Source of the DNA: Bacillota bacterium
GTDB lineage: Bacteria > Bacillota > Sulfobacillia > JAJZYS01 > JAJYTV01
DNA length: 64,000 bases
Assembly (NCBI GenBank): GCA_021793215.1
Contig: JAJYTE010000002.1
Span: 1 to 64,000, forward strand
Reading direction: 5' to 3'
Part shown: positions 33,828 through 42,122 of the stretch, piece after piece
How positions within the stretch are numbered: the first letter of the stretch is position 1
How the letters are laid out: each line of letters starts with the position of its first letter
The notes under the pieces: generated by a model
Seen by the model: the letters and a program-made list of their open reading frames with translations, nothing else
Told to the model about the DNA's origin: nothing
Databases searched by the model: none
Program-made: the position numbers and the translations under genes

Positions 33828-34849
33828 CGCGTCGGGCCGTCTACTACGCGAAGGCCGGAGGGGCTGAGGTCCCCGATCTGCGCCTCGTGGCGCGCACGGT
33901 GCTGACGGATGGGGAGCAGCTCTTGGCGGCGCGCGCGCCCTCCGACCTGCCGCCCGGCATCTGCGCGCGGCTCTACGACGCGTGGTCGCCCGCGCTACGC
34001 GCCGAGGCGGAGCGCGTGGAGGCGCTCTGTATACCGGTCCGTGTCGTCGCGGAGGCTGGCGGTGGCACGGGTCGGCTGCGGGGTATGCGGGTGCTCGTGA
34101 CCCGCGCGCAAGAGCAGTCGGAGGCGACGCAGGCGCTCCTGCGCCTCGAAGGAGCGGAGCCCGTCCCGCTGCCCGCGATCCGCTTCGAGGCTCCCTGCGA
34201 CGGGGCGCCTTTGGCCGCCGCCGCCGCCAAGGTCTCGCGCTACGACTACGTCGCCTTCACGAGCCCGCGGGGCGTCGAGCGTTTCATCGACGCGCTGGCT
34301 CTCGCGGGTCAGGGGACCTTCGCGCTCAAGTCGGCGCGCATCTTCGCAGTGGGGGACGCGACCGCGCGCTCTCTCTCACGCTTGGGTCTCGAGGCGCAGG
34401 GAGTGGCGGCGCGGCAAGGCGCAGCAGGACTTTCCAGGCTCCTGAAGGAGCGGGCCGCGACGCAGGAGACGGGTCTGCTCGTCGGTCCGGAGCCGCCCGA
34501 TGGCGACCTACGGCGTGCGCTGCATGGCGCGGGTCTGACCGTGGACTCCGTCGCGGCCTACCGCACGGTTCCCGGCGTAGACCCCAAGGCAGCAGTGGCC
34601 CTGCGGCAGGGCCCTTGGCCGCAGGCGGCGCTCTTCTACAGCCCGTCCGCCGTACGCGGCACGCTGGCGACCCTGCCGCCGGCTCTTTGGCGGGGTAGCC
34701 GGATCGTGGCCGTCGGTCCGACGACGGCCGAAGCGCTCCGGGTCGCGGGACTTGCGCCCGACGCGGTGGCCGAGGAGCCGTCCGACGCCGCTGTGGTCGA
34801 CACGCTGGTCGATTTGTGGCAGAAGCATTCCCTGAAGGAGGAAGGTTGA
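33824..34849 (+). CDS. hemD: Uroporphyrinogen-III synthase with N-terminal extension
   Basis: Cyclises hydroxymethylbilane to uroporphyrinogen III. The HemD domain starts near residue 86 (GMRVLVTRAQEQSE), with YDYVAFTSPRGVERF and FYSPSAVRGTL, and has two Rossmann-like lobes of low conservation as usual. The first 85 residues are an extension. Its AVYYAKAGGAEVPDL and ARLYDAWSPALRAEAERV recall the start of uroporphyrinogen methyltransferase (CobA; GDPGLLT and LYDRLVSPALL), which is fused to HemD in many Bacillota. The rest of CobA is missing, so this may be a remnant; that is inference. ATG overlaps the hemC stop. Confidence 0.85.
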   Translation: MTRRAVYYAKAGGAEVPDLRLVARTVLTDGEQLLAARAPSDLPPGICARLYDAWSPALRAEAERVEALCIPVRVVAEAGGGTGRLRGMRVLVTRAQEQSEATQALLRLEGAEPVPLPAIRFEAPCDGAPLAAAAAKVSRYDYVAFTSPRGVERFIDALALAGQGTFALKSARIFAVGDATARSLSRLGLEAQGVAARQGAAGLSRLLKERAATQETGLLVGPEPPDGDLRRALHGAGLTVDSVAAYRTVPGVDPKAAVALRQGPWPQAALFYSPSAVRGTLATLPPALWRGSRIVAVGPTTAEALRVAGLAPDAVAEEPSDAAVVDTLVDLWQKHSLKEEG

Positions 34850-35829
34850 TGGCGGAGATCATCTACCGCCCGCGGCGCAACCGGCGCACTCGGGCGATGC
34901 GCGACTTGGTGGCGGAGACGGGGCTTTCGCCGCAGCATCTGGTGCAGCCCCTGTTCGTCGTTCCGGGCAGCGGCGTCGAGCGACCGATCGAGGCGCTCGC
35001 GGGGCAACGCCACCTCTCGCCCGACCGGGCTGCGCACCTCGCGAAGGCGATACACGCCGCCGGCGTGCCGGCCGTGCTGCTCTTCGGCATCCCGCCGGAG
35101 AAGGATGCGATGGGCACGTACGCAGCGCGCGAGGACGCGCCGGTGCAGGAGGCGGTGCGCCGCATTAAAGATGCCGTTCCGGAACTCGTCGTGATCTGCG
35201 ATCTGTGTCTTTGCGAGTACACCGACCACGGGCACTGCGGCGTCTTGCGCGGCGATGGCAGCGTCGACAACGACGCGACGCTGCCGCTCTTGGCGCAGGC
35301 CGCCGTCTCGCAGGTCGAAGCCGGGGCTGACGTGGTGGCGCCGTCCGACATGATGGACGGGCGCGTGGGCGCGCTGCGCGCTGCCCTTGACCAGACCGGC
35401 TACCAGGAGACCGCGATCCTTTCGTACGCGGTGAAGTACCGCTCGGCGTTCTACGGTCCGTTCCGCGAGGCGGCAGGATCGGCGCCGCGCGAAGGCGACC
35501 GCTCGACCTACCAGATGGACTTCCGCAACCGCAGGGAGGCGGTGCGCGAGGCGCAGCTGGACGTCGCCGAGGGAGCGGACATGCTGCTCGTCAAACCGGG
35601 GCTGCCGTACCTCGACGTCCTGCAGCAGGTCCGCGAAGCGACGCATCTTCCGGTCGGGGCCTACCACGTGTCCGGCGAGTATGCGATGCTGGAGGCGGCG
35701 GCGAGCCGCGGACTCATCGACCGAGACATGGCCGTCACAGAGTCCCTCTACGCGATGCGGCGTGCCGGCGCCGACTTCATCGCGACGTACTACGCCCTGG
35801 AGTGGGCGCAGCGGGGCCTCTGCCGCTGA
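34849..35829 (+). CDS. hemB: Delta-aminolevulinic acid dehydratase (porphobilinogen synthase)
   Basis: Condenses two 5-aminolevulinates. The 326-residue enzyme has RPRRNRRTRAMRDLV at the start, the zinc-site cysteines in CDLCLCEYTDHGHCG, the Schiff-base lysines in SYAVKYRSAFYGPF and MLLVKPGLPYLD, and GAYHVSGEYAML. Three Cys in the metal loop indicate a zinc-dependent form. ATG at 34849 overlaps the hemD stop by one base and follows AAGGAGGAAGG. ispH starts 16 bp downstream. Confidence 0.96.
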   Translation: MAEIIYRPRRNRRTRAMRDLVAETGLSPQHLVQPLFVVPGSGVERPIEALAGQRHLSPDRAAHLAKAIHAAGVPAVLLFGIPPEKDAMGTYAAREDAPVQEAVRRIKDAVPELVVICDLCLCEYTDHGHCGVLRGDGSVDNDATLPLLAQAAVSQVEAGADVVAPSDMMDGRVGALRAALDQTGYQETAILSYAVKYRSAFYGPFREAAGSAPREGDRSTYQMDFRNRREAVREAQLDVAEGADMLLVKPGLPYLDVLQQVREATHLPVGAYHVSGEYAMLEAAASRGLIDRDMAVTESLYAMRRAGADFIATYYALEWAQRGLCR

Positions 35830-35844
35830 AGGGGGAGGATCCTT

Positions 35845-36738
35845 GTGGAAGTTGTGAAGATTACCCCTCGGGGGTACTGCTACGGCGTCGTCGACGCGAT
35901 GAAGATGGTGCGTCAGATCGCCGAGAACCCGACGGCCAAGAAGCCGATCTTCGTACTTGGGCTGATCGTTCACAACCGTCACGCGGTGGATGAACTCAAT
36001 CGTTACGGCGTCATCTCGCTCGACGGGGAGAACCGGCTCGAGCTGATCGAGAAGGTTTCGCAGGGGACTGTGGTGTTCACCGCCCATGGCGTCTCGCAGG
36101 CGGTGCGCCGGCGCGCGGAGGAGAAGGGGCTCGACATCGTCGACGCGACCTGCCCCGACGTGACGAAGACGCACGACCTGATCCGGCGCCTGGCCGACGC
36201 CGACTACACGATCCTCTACATCGGCCGGCGCGGCCATCCCGAGCCCGAGGGCGCGATGGGGGAGGCGCCCGACCACGTCCGACTGATCGAGACGGCCGCG
36301 GATACCGATGGTCTCGACCTGCAGGGCAGGCGGCTGGCAGTCGTGACGCAGACGACTCTCTCGCGCTGGGACACGGAGCAAACGATCCAGGAACTCCAGG
36401 CGCGCTACCCGCAGATCGAGGTGTTCAACGAGATCTGTCTCGCGACGCAGCTGCGGCAGGAAGCCGCCGTCCGCGAGGCAGAGCGCTGCGACGTCGTGAT
36501 CGTCGTGGGCGACGCGCGCTCCAACAACTCGAACCGGCTGGTGCAGGTCGTGCGCGAGCAGGCGGGGCGACCGGCGTACCTCGTGGACACCGTCGGCGAC
36601 ATCGACCCTTCATGGCTCGAGGGGAAGACGACGGTGGGCGTCACCGCCGGCTCCTCGACCCCGTCGCCGATCACCCGGGAAGTGGTCCAGTTCCTCGAAG
36701 GCTACGAGACCGCGGGCGCAACCGCCTCGCGCAGCTGA
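35845..36738 (+). CDS. ispH: 4-hydroxy-3-methylbut-2-enyl diphosphate reductase
   Basis: Last step of the MEP isoprenoid pathway, a 4Fe-4S enzyme. Cluster cysteines are in PRGYCYGVVDAMKMV (C12), DATCPDVTKTHDLI and NEICLATQLRQE, and the conserved GLIVHNRHAVDELNR and TAHGVSQAVRR segments are present. The PRGYCYGVVDAM start is the Bacillus-type form, a hint to lineage. GTG at 35845 follows GGGGGAGG. The product would supply prenyl chains for the prenyltransferase at 25.1 kb. Confidence 0.95.
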   Translation: MEVVKITPRGYCYGVVDAMKMVRQIAENPTAKKPIFVLGLIVHNRHAVDELNRYGVISLDGENRLELIEKVSQGTVVFTAHGVSQAVRRRAEEKGLDIVDATCPDVTKTHDLIRRLADADYTILYIGRRGHPEPEGAMGEAPDHVRLIETAADTDGLDLQGRRLAVVTQTTLSRWDTEQTIQELQARYPQIEVFNEICLATQLRQEAAVREAERCDVVIVVGDARSNNSNRLVQVVREQAGRPAYLVDTVGDIDPSWLEGKTTVGVTAGSSTPSPITREVVQFLEGYETAGATASRS

Positions 36739-36739
36739 G

Positions 36740-37567
36740 TTGTACACCGCGAGCGCACTGCGCCGCGACGCGCAGGACCGCCCGGGGCTGTGGTGGCTCT
36801 TTCCGCGCGAGTTCGGCGCGTGGACGATCCTGGCGACCGGGTACCTGACAACGCTGTTGGTCGCCGACGCCCTGACGCCGGCGGCGGTTTGGCTGATCCC
36901 CGCGGTGATCCTCCTGCTGATGCTGAAGGAGCCGCTGGAGCGCATGCTGCGCTCCCCTGGGCGCGCGCGGCTCGCGTTCGCCGCCGTGGCCGGGGCGGAG
37001 CTTTTGCTCTCCGGCCTCTTCGGCGTACTCGCAGAGCGGAGCGCTGGCGCCCCGCTGCTCTACGCCCTGCCGTTGATCGCGGCGCCGCTCTACGCGGTCG
37101 CCATCGCGCTCGGCTTCTGGTCGGAACGCTGGCGCACGCTGCGCGAGTTGGTCGCCACGGTTGGCCTGGGCCTCGTCGTGCCGGGCACCTGGGCGGCGCT
37201 CGGCCAACCAGCGAACCTTGCCATGGCGATCGTCTACGCCGGCGTCGTGCTGCACTTCCTCTACGGCGTGGGGTTCCTGCGGTTGCAGATCATCGCCAAA
37301 CGTACGCACATGGACGCGGCAGACGTCCGGCAGGGGACGCTGCTGCTCGCGGGATCCGCCTCTGCGATCACGCTGGGGGTCGTCGTCGCCAGCATGTTCG
37401 GCTACCTGCCGATCTGGGCGGCGGTGTCGCTCCTGCCGCAGATGGCACGGGCGTACCTCTGGCTCGGCGGAGAGCAGGCGTGGCTCAACCTGCGGCGGAT
37501 GGGCCGACAGGAGGTCGTGCTCGCCGTTTCCCTCATGGTGATCTTCGCGCTCGTCGCCCACGCCTGA
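36740..37567 (+). CDS. YwiC-like family membrane protein
   Basis: 275-residue membrane protein with about eight helices, matching the YwiC-like family: LWWLFPREFGAWTILA near the N-terminus is its signature, and the rest is hydrophobic with small polar loops (AKRTHMDAADVRQG). The function is unknown. TTG at 36740 lies one base after the ispH stop without a clear ribosome site, so the start may be later or translation may be coupled. It is convergent with the MFS gene, 12 bp apart. Confidence 0.78.
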   Translation: MYTASALRRDAQDRPGLWWLFPREFGAWTILATGYLTTLLVADALTPAAVWLIPAVILLLMLKEPLERMLRSPGRARLAFAAVAGAELLLSGLFGVLAERSAGAPLLYALPLIAAPLYAVAIALGFWSERWRTLRELVATVGLGLVVPGTWAALGQPANLAMAIVYAGVVLHFLYGVGFLRLQIIAKRTHMDAADVRQGTLLLAGSASAITLGVVVASMFGYLPIWAAVSLLPQMARAYLWLGGEQAWLNLRRMGRQEVVLAVSLMVIFALVAHA

Positions 37568-37579
37568 GCGGCGACGTCT

Positions 37580-38986
37580 CTAGTGAATGGAGAGCGGTGC
37601 GCCGCCGTGCGGGCCGCTTCTGGTCTCGCGCGGCAGCACGGCCTGCAGCGCGAGGGTCGCGAGCGCGACGACGAGCAGCGCCAGCGTGCCGTTGCGGAAG
37701 CCCTGGAACGGATCGAGGGGAGTGAGCGAGAAGAGGGCTGCCGCCAACGCATTGCCAAACGTCATGCCGATTGACCGGCCCATGTTCAGGAGGCCGCCCG
37801 TAACGCCCAGGTGCTCGCTGGGGGAGTGGCCCATCACGGAGCTGTTGTTCGGCGGGGTGAAGACGCCTGCGCCGGCGCCGACCAGGATCAGGGCGGGCAC
37901 CGTCCAGGCGAAGGCGATGTTCGTCGTCCAAAGGTACATCAGCAGCGAGCCAGCCGCCGTCACCACGAGGCCGGCCACCGCCACCGTTCGGTTGCCGAAG
38001 CGGTCGGCGATCGTGCCGGCGAGCGGCGCCACAGCCGTCATCGCAAGCGCGATCGTGCTGACGATGATGCCCATGTGGACGGCCGGCAGTCCGCGCACCC
38101 GCTCGAAGTAGTAGGGGAGCAGGAAGAACGTGCCGTAGAGCACGCTGAAGGACAGCATACCGAGGAGTACGCCGCCGCTCACGTGCACGACGCGCACGAC
38201 GCTCGGGTGGATCAGCGGCTGGGAAACGCGGATCTGGCGCGTCGCGAAGAGGTATCCGATCGCGAGTCCCGCCGCGAGCTCGAGGTACCAGACACCCTGG
38301 CCCCGCATCGCGAGCAGGAGGAGCGTGAGGGAGGCCGCAAGCAGCAAGGAGCTCGTCACGTCGACCTTCGGAGCGTGACCTCCCTCTCGACGGGCGTCCT
38401 TCGGCAGCGTGTAGGGCGCCACCACGAGGGCGAGCGCGGCGATCGGCAGGTTCACGAGGAAGATCGCCTGCCAGGAGAAGGCACCGATCAGGAGGCCGCC
38501 GACGGCCGGTCCGATCGAGAGCCCGACCGCCTGGGCGGCGCCTTGCACCCCGATCGCGCGCCCGCGCATGCTCGCCGGAACGCTGGAGGTGACGATCGCG
38601 ACGGAGTTCGCCTGCAGCATCGCGGCACCGACGCCCTGCGCGACGCGCGAGACGAGCAGTACCCACAGCGCCGGCGCGAAGCCGCAGCCGGCCGAGGCGA
38701 TGCCGAAGACGACGAACCCGTAGCGGTACATCCGCGAGCGGCCCATGCTGTCGGCAAGCCGCCCGGCCAGCACGACGACGGTCGTGAGGGCCAGAAGGTA
38801 GGCGAGAGAGACCCACGCGATGTCGTTCGGCGTCGTGTGGAAGGCGGCTTGCATCGTCGGCAGCCCGACGCTGACGATGCTTGCGTCGATCGCAGCCATC
38901 GCCGCGCCGAGGCAGACCGTCGCCACGGCAAGCCAGGGACGCGCTGCAAGCCCGTGATCCTCCGCCGGGGCCGGTGAGCCTCTCAT
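37580..38986 (-). CDS. MFS drug-resistance-type transporter (DHA2, 14 helices)
   Basis: 468-residue proton-driven exporter. Motif C of antiporters appears as GLSIGPAVGGLLIG; motif A-like GRLADSMGRSRMYRYG follows helix 2; the AAIDASIVSVGLPTM start is typical of the DHA2/EmrB group. The last soluble tail is short. Divergent from the lysR gene, with the 18-bp palindrome between them as probable operator. Substrate is unknown; small toxic compounds are usual for this group. Confidence 0.9.
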   Translation of the reverse strand: MRGSPAPAEDHGLAARPWLAVATVCLGAAMAAIDASIVSVGLPTMQAAFHTTPNDIAWVSLAYLLALTTVVVLAGRLADSMGRSRMYRYGFVVFGIASAGCGFAPALWVLLVSRVAQGVGAAMLQANSVAIVTSSVPASMRGRAIGVQGAAQAVGLSIGPAVGGLLIGAFSWQAIFLVNLPIAALALVVAPYTLPKDARREGGHAPKVDVTSSLLLAASLTLLLLAMRGQGVWYLELAAGLAIGYLFATRQIRVSQPLIHPSVVRVVHVSGGVLLGMLSFSVLYGTFFLLPYYFERVRGLPAVHMGIIVSTIALAMTAVAPLAGTIADRFGNRTVAVAGLVVTAAGSLLMYLWTTNIAFAWTVPALILVGAGAGVFTPPNNSSVMGHSPSEHLGVTGGLLNMGRSIGMTFGNALAAALFSLTPLDPFQGFRNGTLALLVVALATLALQAVLPRETRSGPHGGAPLSIH

Positions 38987-39048
38987 AGTGGTCTCAGGAT
39001 AGGCTATCTGAAGGCAAAGGGAAATGGATGTGTTCTTTGTATTACCAT

Positions 39049-39066
39049 AAGATATATTTATCTTAA
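39049..39066. promoter_or_regulatory. Palindromic LysR-type operator TAAGATA-N4-TATCTTA
   Basis: Perfect seven-bp arms with a TATT centre in an AT-rich island (39020-39070) of an otherwise GC-rich region, between the divergent MFS and lysR genes. It fits the LysR T-N11-A box. Confidence 0.65.
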
Positions 39067-39087
39067 TGCGAGCGGGGGTGCGATCTC

Positions 39088-39969
39088 TTGCGCCTGCAGC
39101 AACTGAGGTTCTTCGTGGCGGTGGCGAGCGCCGGGACGTTCACCGAGGCGGCTGAGCGTCTCGGCCGCAGTCAGCCGGCCGTCAGCATGCAGATCCGTGC
39201 GCTTGAGGAGGAGCTCGGCCTAGCACTCGTCGAGACGGCGCACCGGCGTTTGCAGCTGACGCCTGCGGGGCGCGAACTGCTGCAGCACGCGCAGGCGGTC
39301 CTCGCCGACGTCGAACGCGCGGACCTCGCCATGGAGCGTATCCGCACGGGAGGTGGTCCGCTTCGGATCGGCGCGAGCGCGACGCCGGCGATCTACCTCC
39401 TGCCGGAGCGGCTCGGACCCTTCGTGCGCGAGCACCCGGACGTGTCGCTGCGCCTGCGCGTCGGGAACCCGGCGGAGCTCGAGGAGGATCTCGCGTCGGG
39501 GGAGATCGATATCGCCGTTGCGATGGGAGGGATCGACGATCCGCCCTGGGGGGAGTCGATCGAGACGATCGGCCTCGGGCTCGACCAACTCCTGGTCGCA
39601 CTGCCGCCCGGGGATCCCCGTGCGGGGTATGACCTGAGCCTTGCGCAGCTCGCGGCGGAGCGGCTGATCCTCCGAGAGCCCGACTCCCACCTGCGATCCG
39701 TTGTCGATCGCGCGATGGGGCCTGCTTGGCGCCCGACGCTCGAGTTCGGCTCCAGCGAGGCGGTGAAGCGGGCGGTGGCTTCAGGGCTGGGCGTCGCTGT
39801 GATCTCGGGGATCGCACTGTCCTGGGAGGTCGAGGCGGGAAGGCTCAGCGCGGCGACCTGCAGCGCGCTCGGCGGCCCCCGGCGCATCTACGGCGGTCGG
39901 CAGCGCGACCGCAGGCCGCTGATGGCGGAGAGGGGCCTTTGGGATGCGCTGAGAGCGCACCGGCAGTAG
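39088..39969 (+). CDS. LysR-family transcriptional regulator
   Basis: 293 residues with an N-terminal helix-turn-helix (LRLQQLRFFVAVASAGTFTEAAERLGRSQPAVSMQIRALEEELG) and a C-terminal substrate-binding-protein-like effector domain beginning GPLRIGASATPAIYLLP. The TTG start at 39088 gives the classical LQQLRFFVAVA beginning. It is divergently placed from the MFS exporter and likely controls it through the palindrome at 39049-39066; the inducer is unknown. A hairpin follows. Confidence 0.9.
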   Translation: MRLQQLRFFVAVASAGTFTEAAERLGRSQPAVSMQIRALEEELGLALVETAHRRLQLTPAGRELLQHAQAVLADVERADLAMERIRTGGGPLRIGASATPAIYLLPERLGPFVREHPDVSLRLRVGNPAELEEDLASGEIDIAVAMGGIDDPPWGESIETIGLGLDQLLVALPPGDPRAGYDLSLAQLAAERLILREPDSHLRSVVDRAMGPAWRPTLEFGSSEAVKRAVASGLGVAVISGIALSWEVEAGRLSAATCSALGGPRRIYGGRQRDRRPLMAERGLWDALRAHRQ

Positions 39970-39970
39970 T

Positions 39971-40027
39971 GAAGGCGCAAGGGCCTGCGGCCGCAGACAT
40001 GCGGCGACCGCTGGCCCTTGCGCCTTC
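39971..40027. terminator. Bidirectional terminator between lysR and the small membrane gene
   Basis: Fifteen-bp perfect stem (39971-39985 with 40013-40027) enclosing a 27-base loop that itself contains TGCGGCCGCA. It serves two convergent genes. Confidence 0.65.
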
Positions 40028-40048
40028 GGGTGGATCTTTGGCAGGCGG

Positions 40049-40237
40049 TCAGTGCAGGCCGCGCGTGAAGCCGATGGCGATCAGCGCCGCCATCAGAAGA
40101 ACGTAGACGCGTAGCCCCCACCACAAGGCGGCGATCGGACCGCGCACTGCGACGCGGCCGTAGACGGGCGGTTCCTGGAGCAGTTCCTCTTCTGCGACGA
40201 TCCGAAGGATCTCGTCGGGAGCGATGGCGCGTGCCAT
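40049..40237 (-). CDS. Small membrane protein downstream of the Nramp-related gene
   Basis: 62-residue protein starting MARAIAPDEILRIVAEEELL, with AAAGGAGG seven bases upstream. One helix (GLRVYVLLMAALIAIGF) lies near the C-terminus. It begins 19 bp after the transporter stop in the same direction and so is under the same M-box control. I do not recognise it; a small accessory subunit of the transporter is possible but unproven. Confidence 0.65.
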   Translation of the reverse strand: MARAIAPDEILRIVAEEELLQEPPVYGRVAVRGPIAALWWGLRVYVLLMAALIAIGFTRGLH

Positions 40238-40256
40238 CAGATCGCCTCCTTTCCGG

Positions 40257-41609
40257 TTAGCCGAGCAGATGCGGGAGCAGAATCGATGCGCCGAACGCAC
40301 CGTCCATCACGATCAACATGCCGACGATGCCGATGGCCGCGACGTTCTGCAGCCGGGTGTTTCGGTACTCGCCCATGACCTCGCGGTCGTTCACCAGCAG
40401 CAGCAGGAAGAGCAGCGCCGCCGGCATGAACACGGTCGCGAGCACTTGCACGACGACATTCAGGAAACCGAGCGGAGCGTTCGGGATGAGAACGACGAGG
40501 GCGGCGACGCTCGCCGCGATCACGCCGGGGAGGTAGAAGGCGATCGCATCACGCGGCTTCGCGTTCAGGCTGCGCACCTTCAAACCGAGCGCTTCGCCGG
40601 CGGCCCAGGAGGTGGAGGCGGTGATCGCCATCGCGGCGATCAGGCCGGCTTCTATGAGGCCGAGTGCGAAGAGCGACTGGGCGATCGGCCCGATCCTTCG
40701 GCCCACCGCCTGCAGGATCTGCGAGATGTTGAGGCCGTTCTGGCCGGGCAGGCCGTGCATGACGGTCGCGGCGAGGATGACGATCGCAACGGCCACGGCG
40801 CCCATCACGATCCCGCCAAGCAGTGTGTCGAGCCTGCCTAGGCGCATCTCGCGCGGCGAGAGACCCTTGTCGACCACGGCGGACTGCTGGAAGAACAGCA
40901 TCCACGGCGCGATGGTCGTGCCGAGGTTCGCGAGCAGTAGCATCAGGAAGCCGCTCGTCAGCCCGCCTTCGACTTGCCAGGTGCCGAAGCTGCGCGCCAC
41001 GGCGGACCAGTCAGGATGCGCCAGGAGGGCGAGCGGCACGAACACGATGTTCAGGAGCGCGATCCAAAGGGAGATCCGCTCCCACAGCCGGTAGCGGCCG
41101 ACCAGGGTGACGAGCAGGACGGCGGCGAGGCCGACGAGGACCCCGACGGGCAGCGGCACGCCGAACGCGTGCAGGCCGGCGCCGATCCCGATGAACTCCG
41201 TCACGAGCGTCAGCGCGTTGGCGATCACGAGGTCGACGGCGGAAAACGTCCCCCAGAAGCGGCCGTAGCGCATGAAGATCATCTCGGCGTGACCTCTGCG
41301 CGTCACGGCGCCGAGGCGTACCGTCATCTCCTGCACGACGAACGCGACCGGGATCATCAGCACCAGGAACGGGACGAAGAAACCGAGTCCGTAACTGGCG
41401 CCGGTCTGCGCGTAGGTGATCACGCCGCCGGCGTCGTTGTCCGCGATCATCACCAGGATCCCCGGTCCGAGCACGAGCAGGAGGATGCGCAGGCGCGCCC
41501 AAAGCCCGCCGGCCTCCCGGGCGCGGCGGATCTCGGCGCGGTCCTGGGCGCGTTGACGCACGTCCCGCGGCAGTGCTTCCTCAAGGGCACGAAGGTTCGA
41601 CGAGTCCAT
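40257..41609 (-). CDS. Nramp-related divalent metal transporter, probably Mg2+ (NRMT/NMgt-like)
   Basis: 450-residue membrane protein with about 11 helices of the Nramp fold. The helix-1 metal motif DPGN is replaced by D57-NDAG, and the helix-6 MPH motif is replaced by TIAPWMLFFQQS, so the Met that selects Mn/Fe is absent. Such Nramp-related proteins (for example NMgt in Clostridium acetobutylicum and EleNRMT) transport Mg2+. The upstream M-box riboswitch supports this. ATG at 41609 follows GAAGGGGG and is preferred over a long upstream open frame that crosses the riboswitch. Confidence 0.88.
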   Translation of the reverse strand: MDSSNLRALEEALPRDVRQRAQDRAEIRRAREAGGLWARLRILLLVLGPGILVMIADNDAGGVITYAQTGASYGLGFFVPFLVLMIPVAFVVQEMTVRLGAVTRRGHAEMIFMRYGRFWGTFSAVDLVIANALTLVTEFIGIGAGLHAFGVPLPVGVLVGLAAVLLVTLVGRYRLWERISLWIALLNIVFVPLALLAHPDWSAVARSFGTWQVEGGLTSGFLMLLLANLGTTIAPWMLFFQQSAVVDKGLSPREMRLGRLDTLLGGIVMGAVAVAIVILAATVMHGLPGQNGLNISQILQAVGRRIGPIAQSLFALGLIEAGLIAAMAITASTSWAAGEALGLKVRSLNAKPRDAIAFYLPGVIAASVAALVVLIPNAPLGFLNVVVQVLATVFMPAALLFLLLLVNDREVMGEYRNTRLQNVAAIGIVGMLIVMDGAFGASILLPHLLG

Positions 41610-41785
41610 GCGTTCGCCCCCTTCCCAGTCCGGCCTTGGGCCCTGGGGAAGCGGCGCGCGCAGCCCTGCCTCCCGGTTAGCGGAGGCGGCAGGGGAGGGA
41701 GGCCGGCCGTGCTGGCCCGCCCCGCGACACGCGGCGCTTCCTATACGGACTATCATCCGGCACGGCCGATCCCCCCTTTCAGACA

Positions 41786-41814
41786 TGAAAATCTGGGCGT
41801 GAGAACACGCCCAG
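41786..41814 (-). terminator. Intrinsic terminator of the M-box riboswitch
   Basis: On the minus strand, a nine-bp perfect stem CTGGGCGTG-TTCT-CACGCCCAG is followed by ATTTTC. It lies directly after the aptamer, where Mg2+ binding would favour termination. Confidence 0.8.
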
Positions 41815-41825
41815 CAGATGTTGGC

Positions 41826-41985
41826 GTCTTCTCGTAGAGCTTCAGCTCCGCGCGGCATAGGCGCCGTTCGGCGCCAGCCCTCTGGATCCGGCCTTGTTTC
41901 CGACCGGACCTGTTTCACCCGTGGGCATCTCTCGATGTTTCCGGGCAAGAGCGTGTCTCTCGCGGGTAGCCTCACCTAACAGACG
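41826..41985 (-). promoter_or_regulatory. M-box (ykoK leader) magnesium riboswitch
   Basis: Read on the minus strand, it contains the conserved M-box elements in order: CTGTTAGGTGAGGCT, GAGACACGCT, TGCCCGGAAA, GATGCCCACGGGT followed by AACAG, a variable helix, CTATGCC, and GCTGAAGCTCTACGA-GAAG. This matches the Bacillus mgtE leader block by block. Mg2+-bound RNA folds compactly and lets the downstream terminator form, so the transporter gene is made when Mg2+ is low. Confidence 0.93.
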
Positions 41986-41995
41986 ATCCAAGACA

Positions 41996-42023
41996 AATAT
42001 AGCACGCTAAGGCGCCAATGCAA
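41996..42023 (-). promoter_or_regulatory. Promoter of the M-box/transporter transcript
   Basis: Minus-strand TTGCAT (42023-42018), 16-bp spacer, TATATT (42001-41996). The predicted start near 41989 is just ahead of the aptamer. Confidence 0.7.
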
Positions 42024-42122
42024 CACCTATCCGGCGATTTGGCGTCATTTGAGGGCGAGGGCTCAGTGGATCACGCTCAGGATCGGGGTGGCTTCGCCGC
42101 ACACACTCTCAGATGGCTGATG

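Noticed and set aside
34636-36381. Long antisense frame across hemD, hemB and ispH
   Set aside because: Crosses three well-conserved genes and has no domain resemblance.
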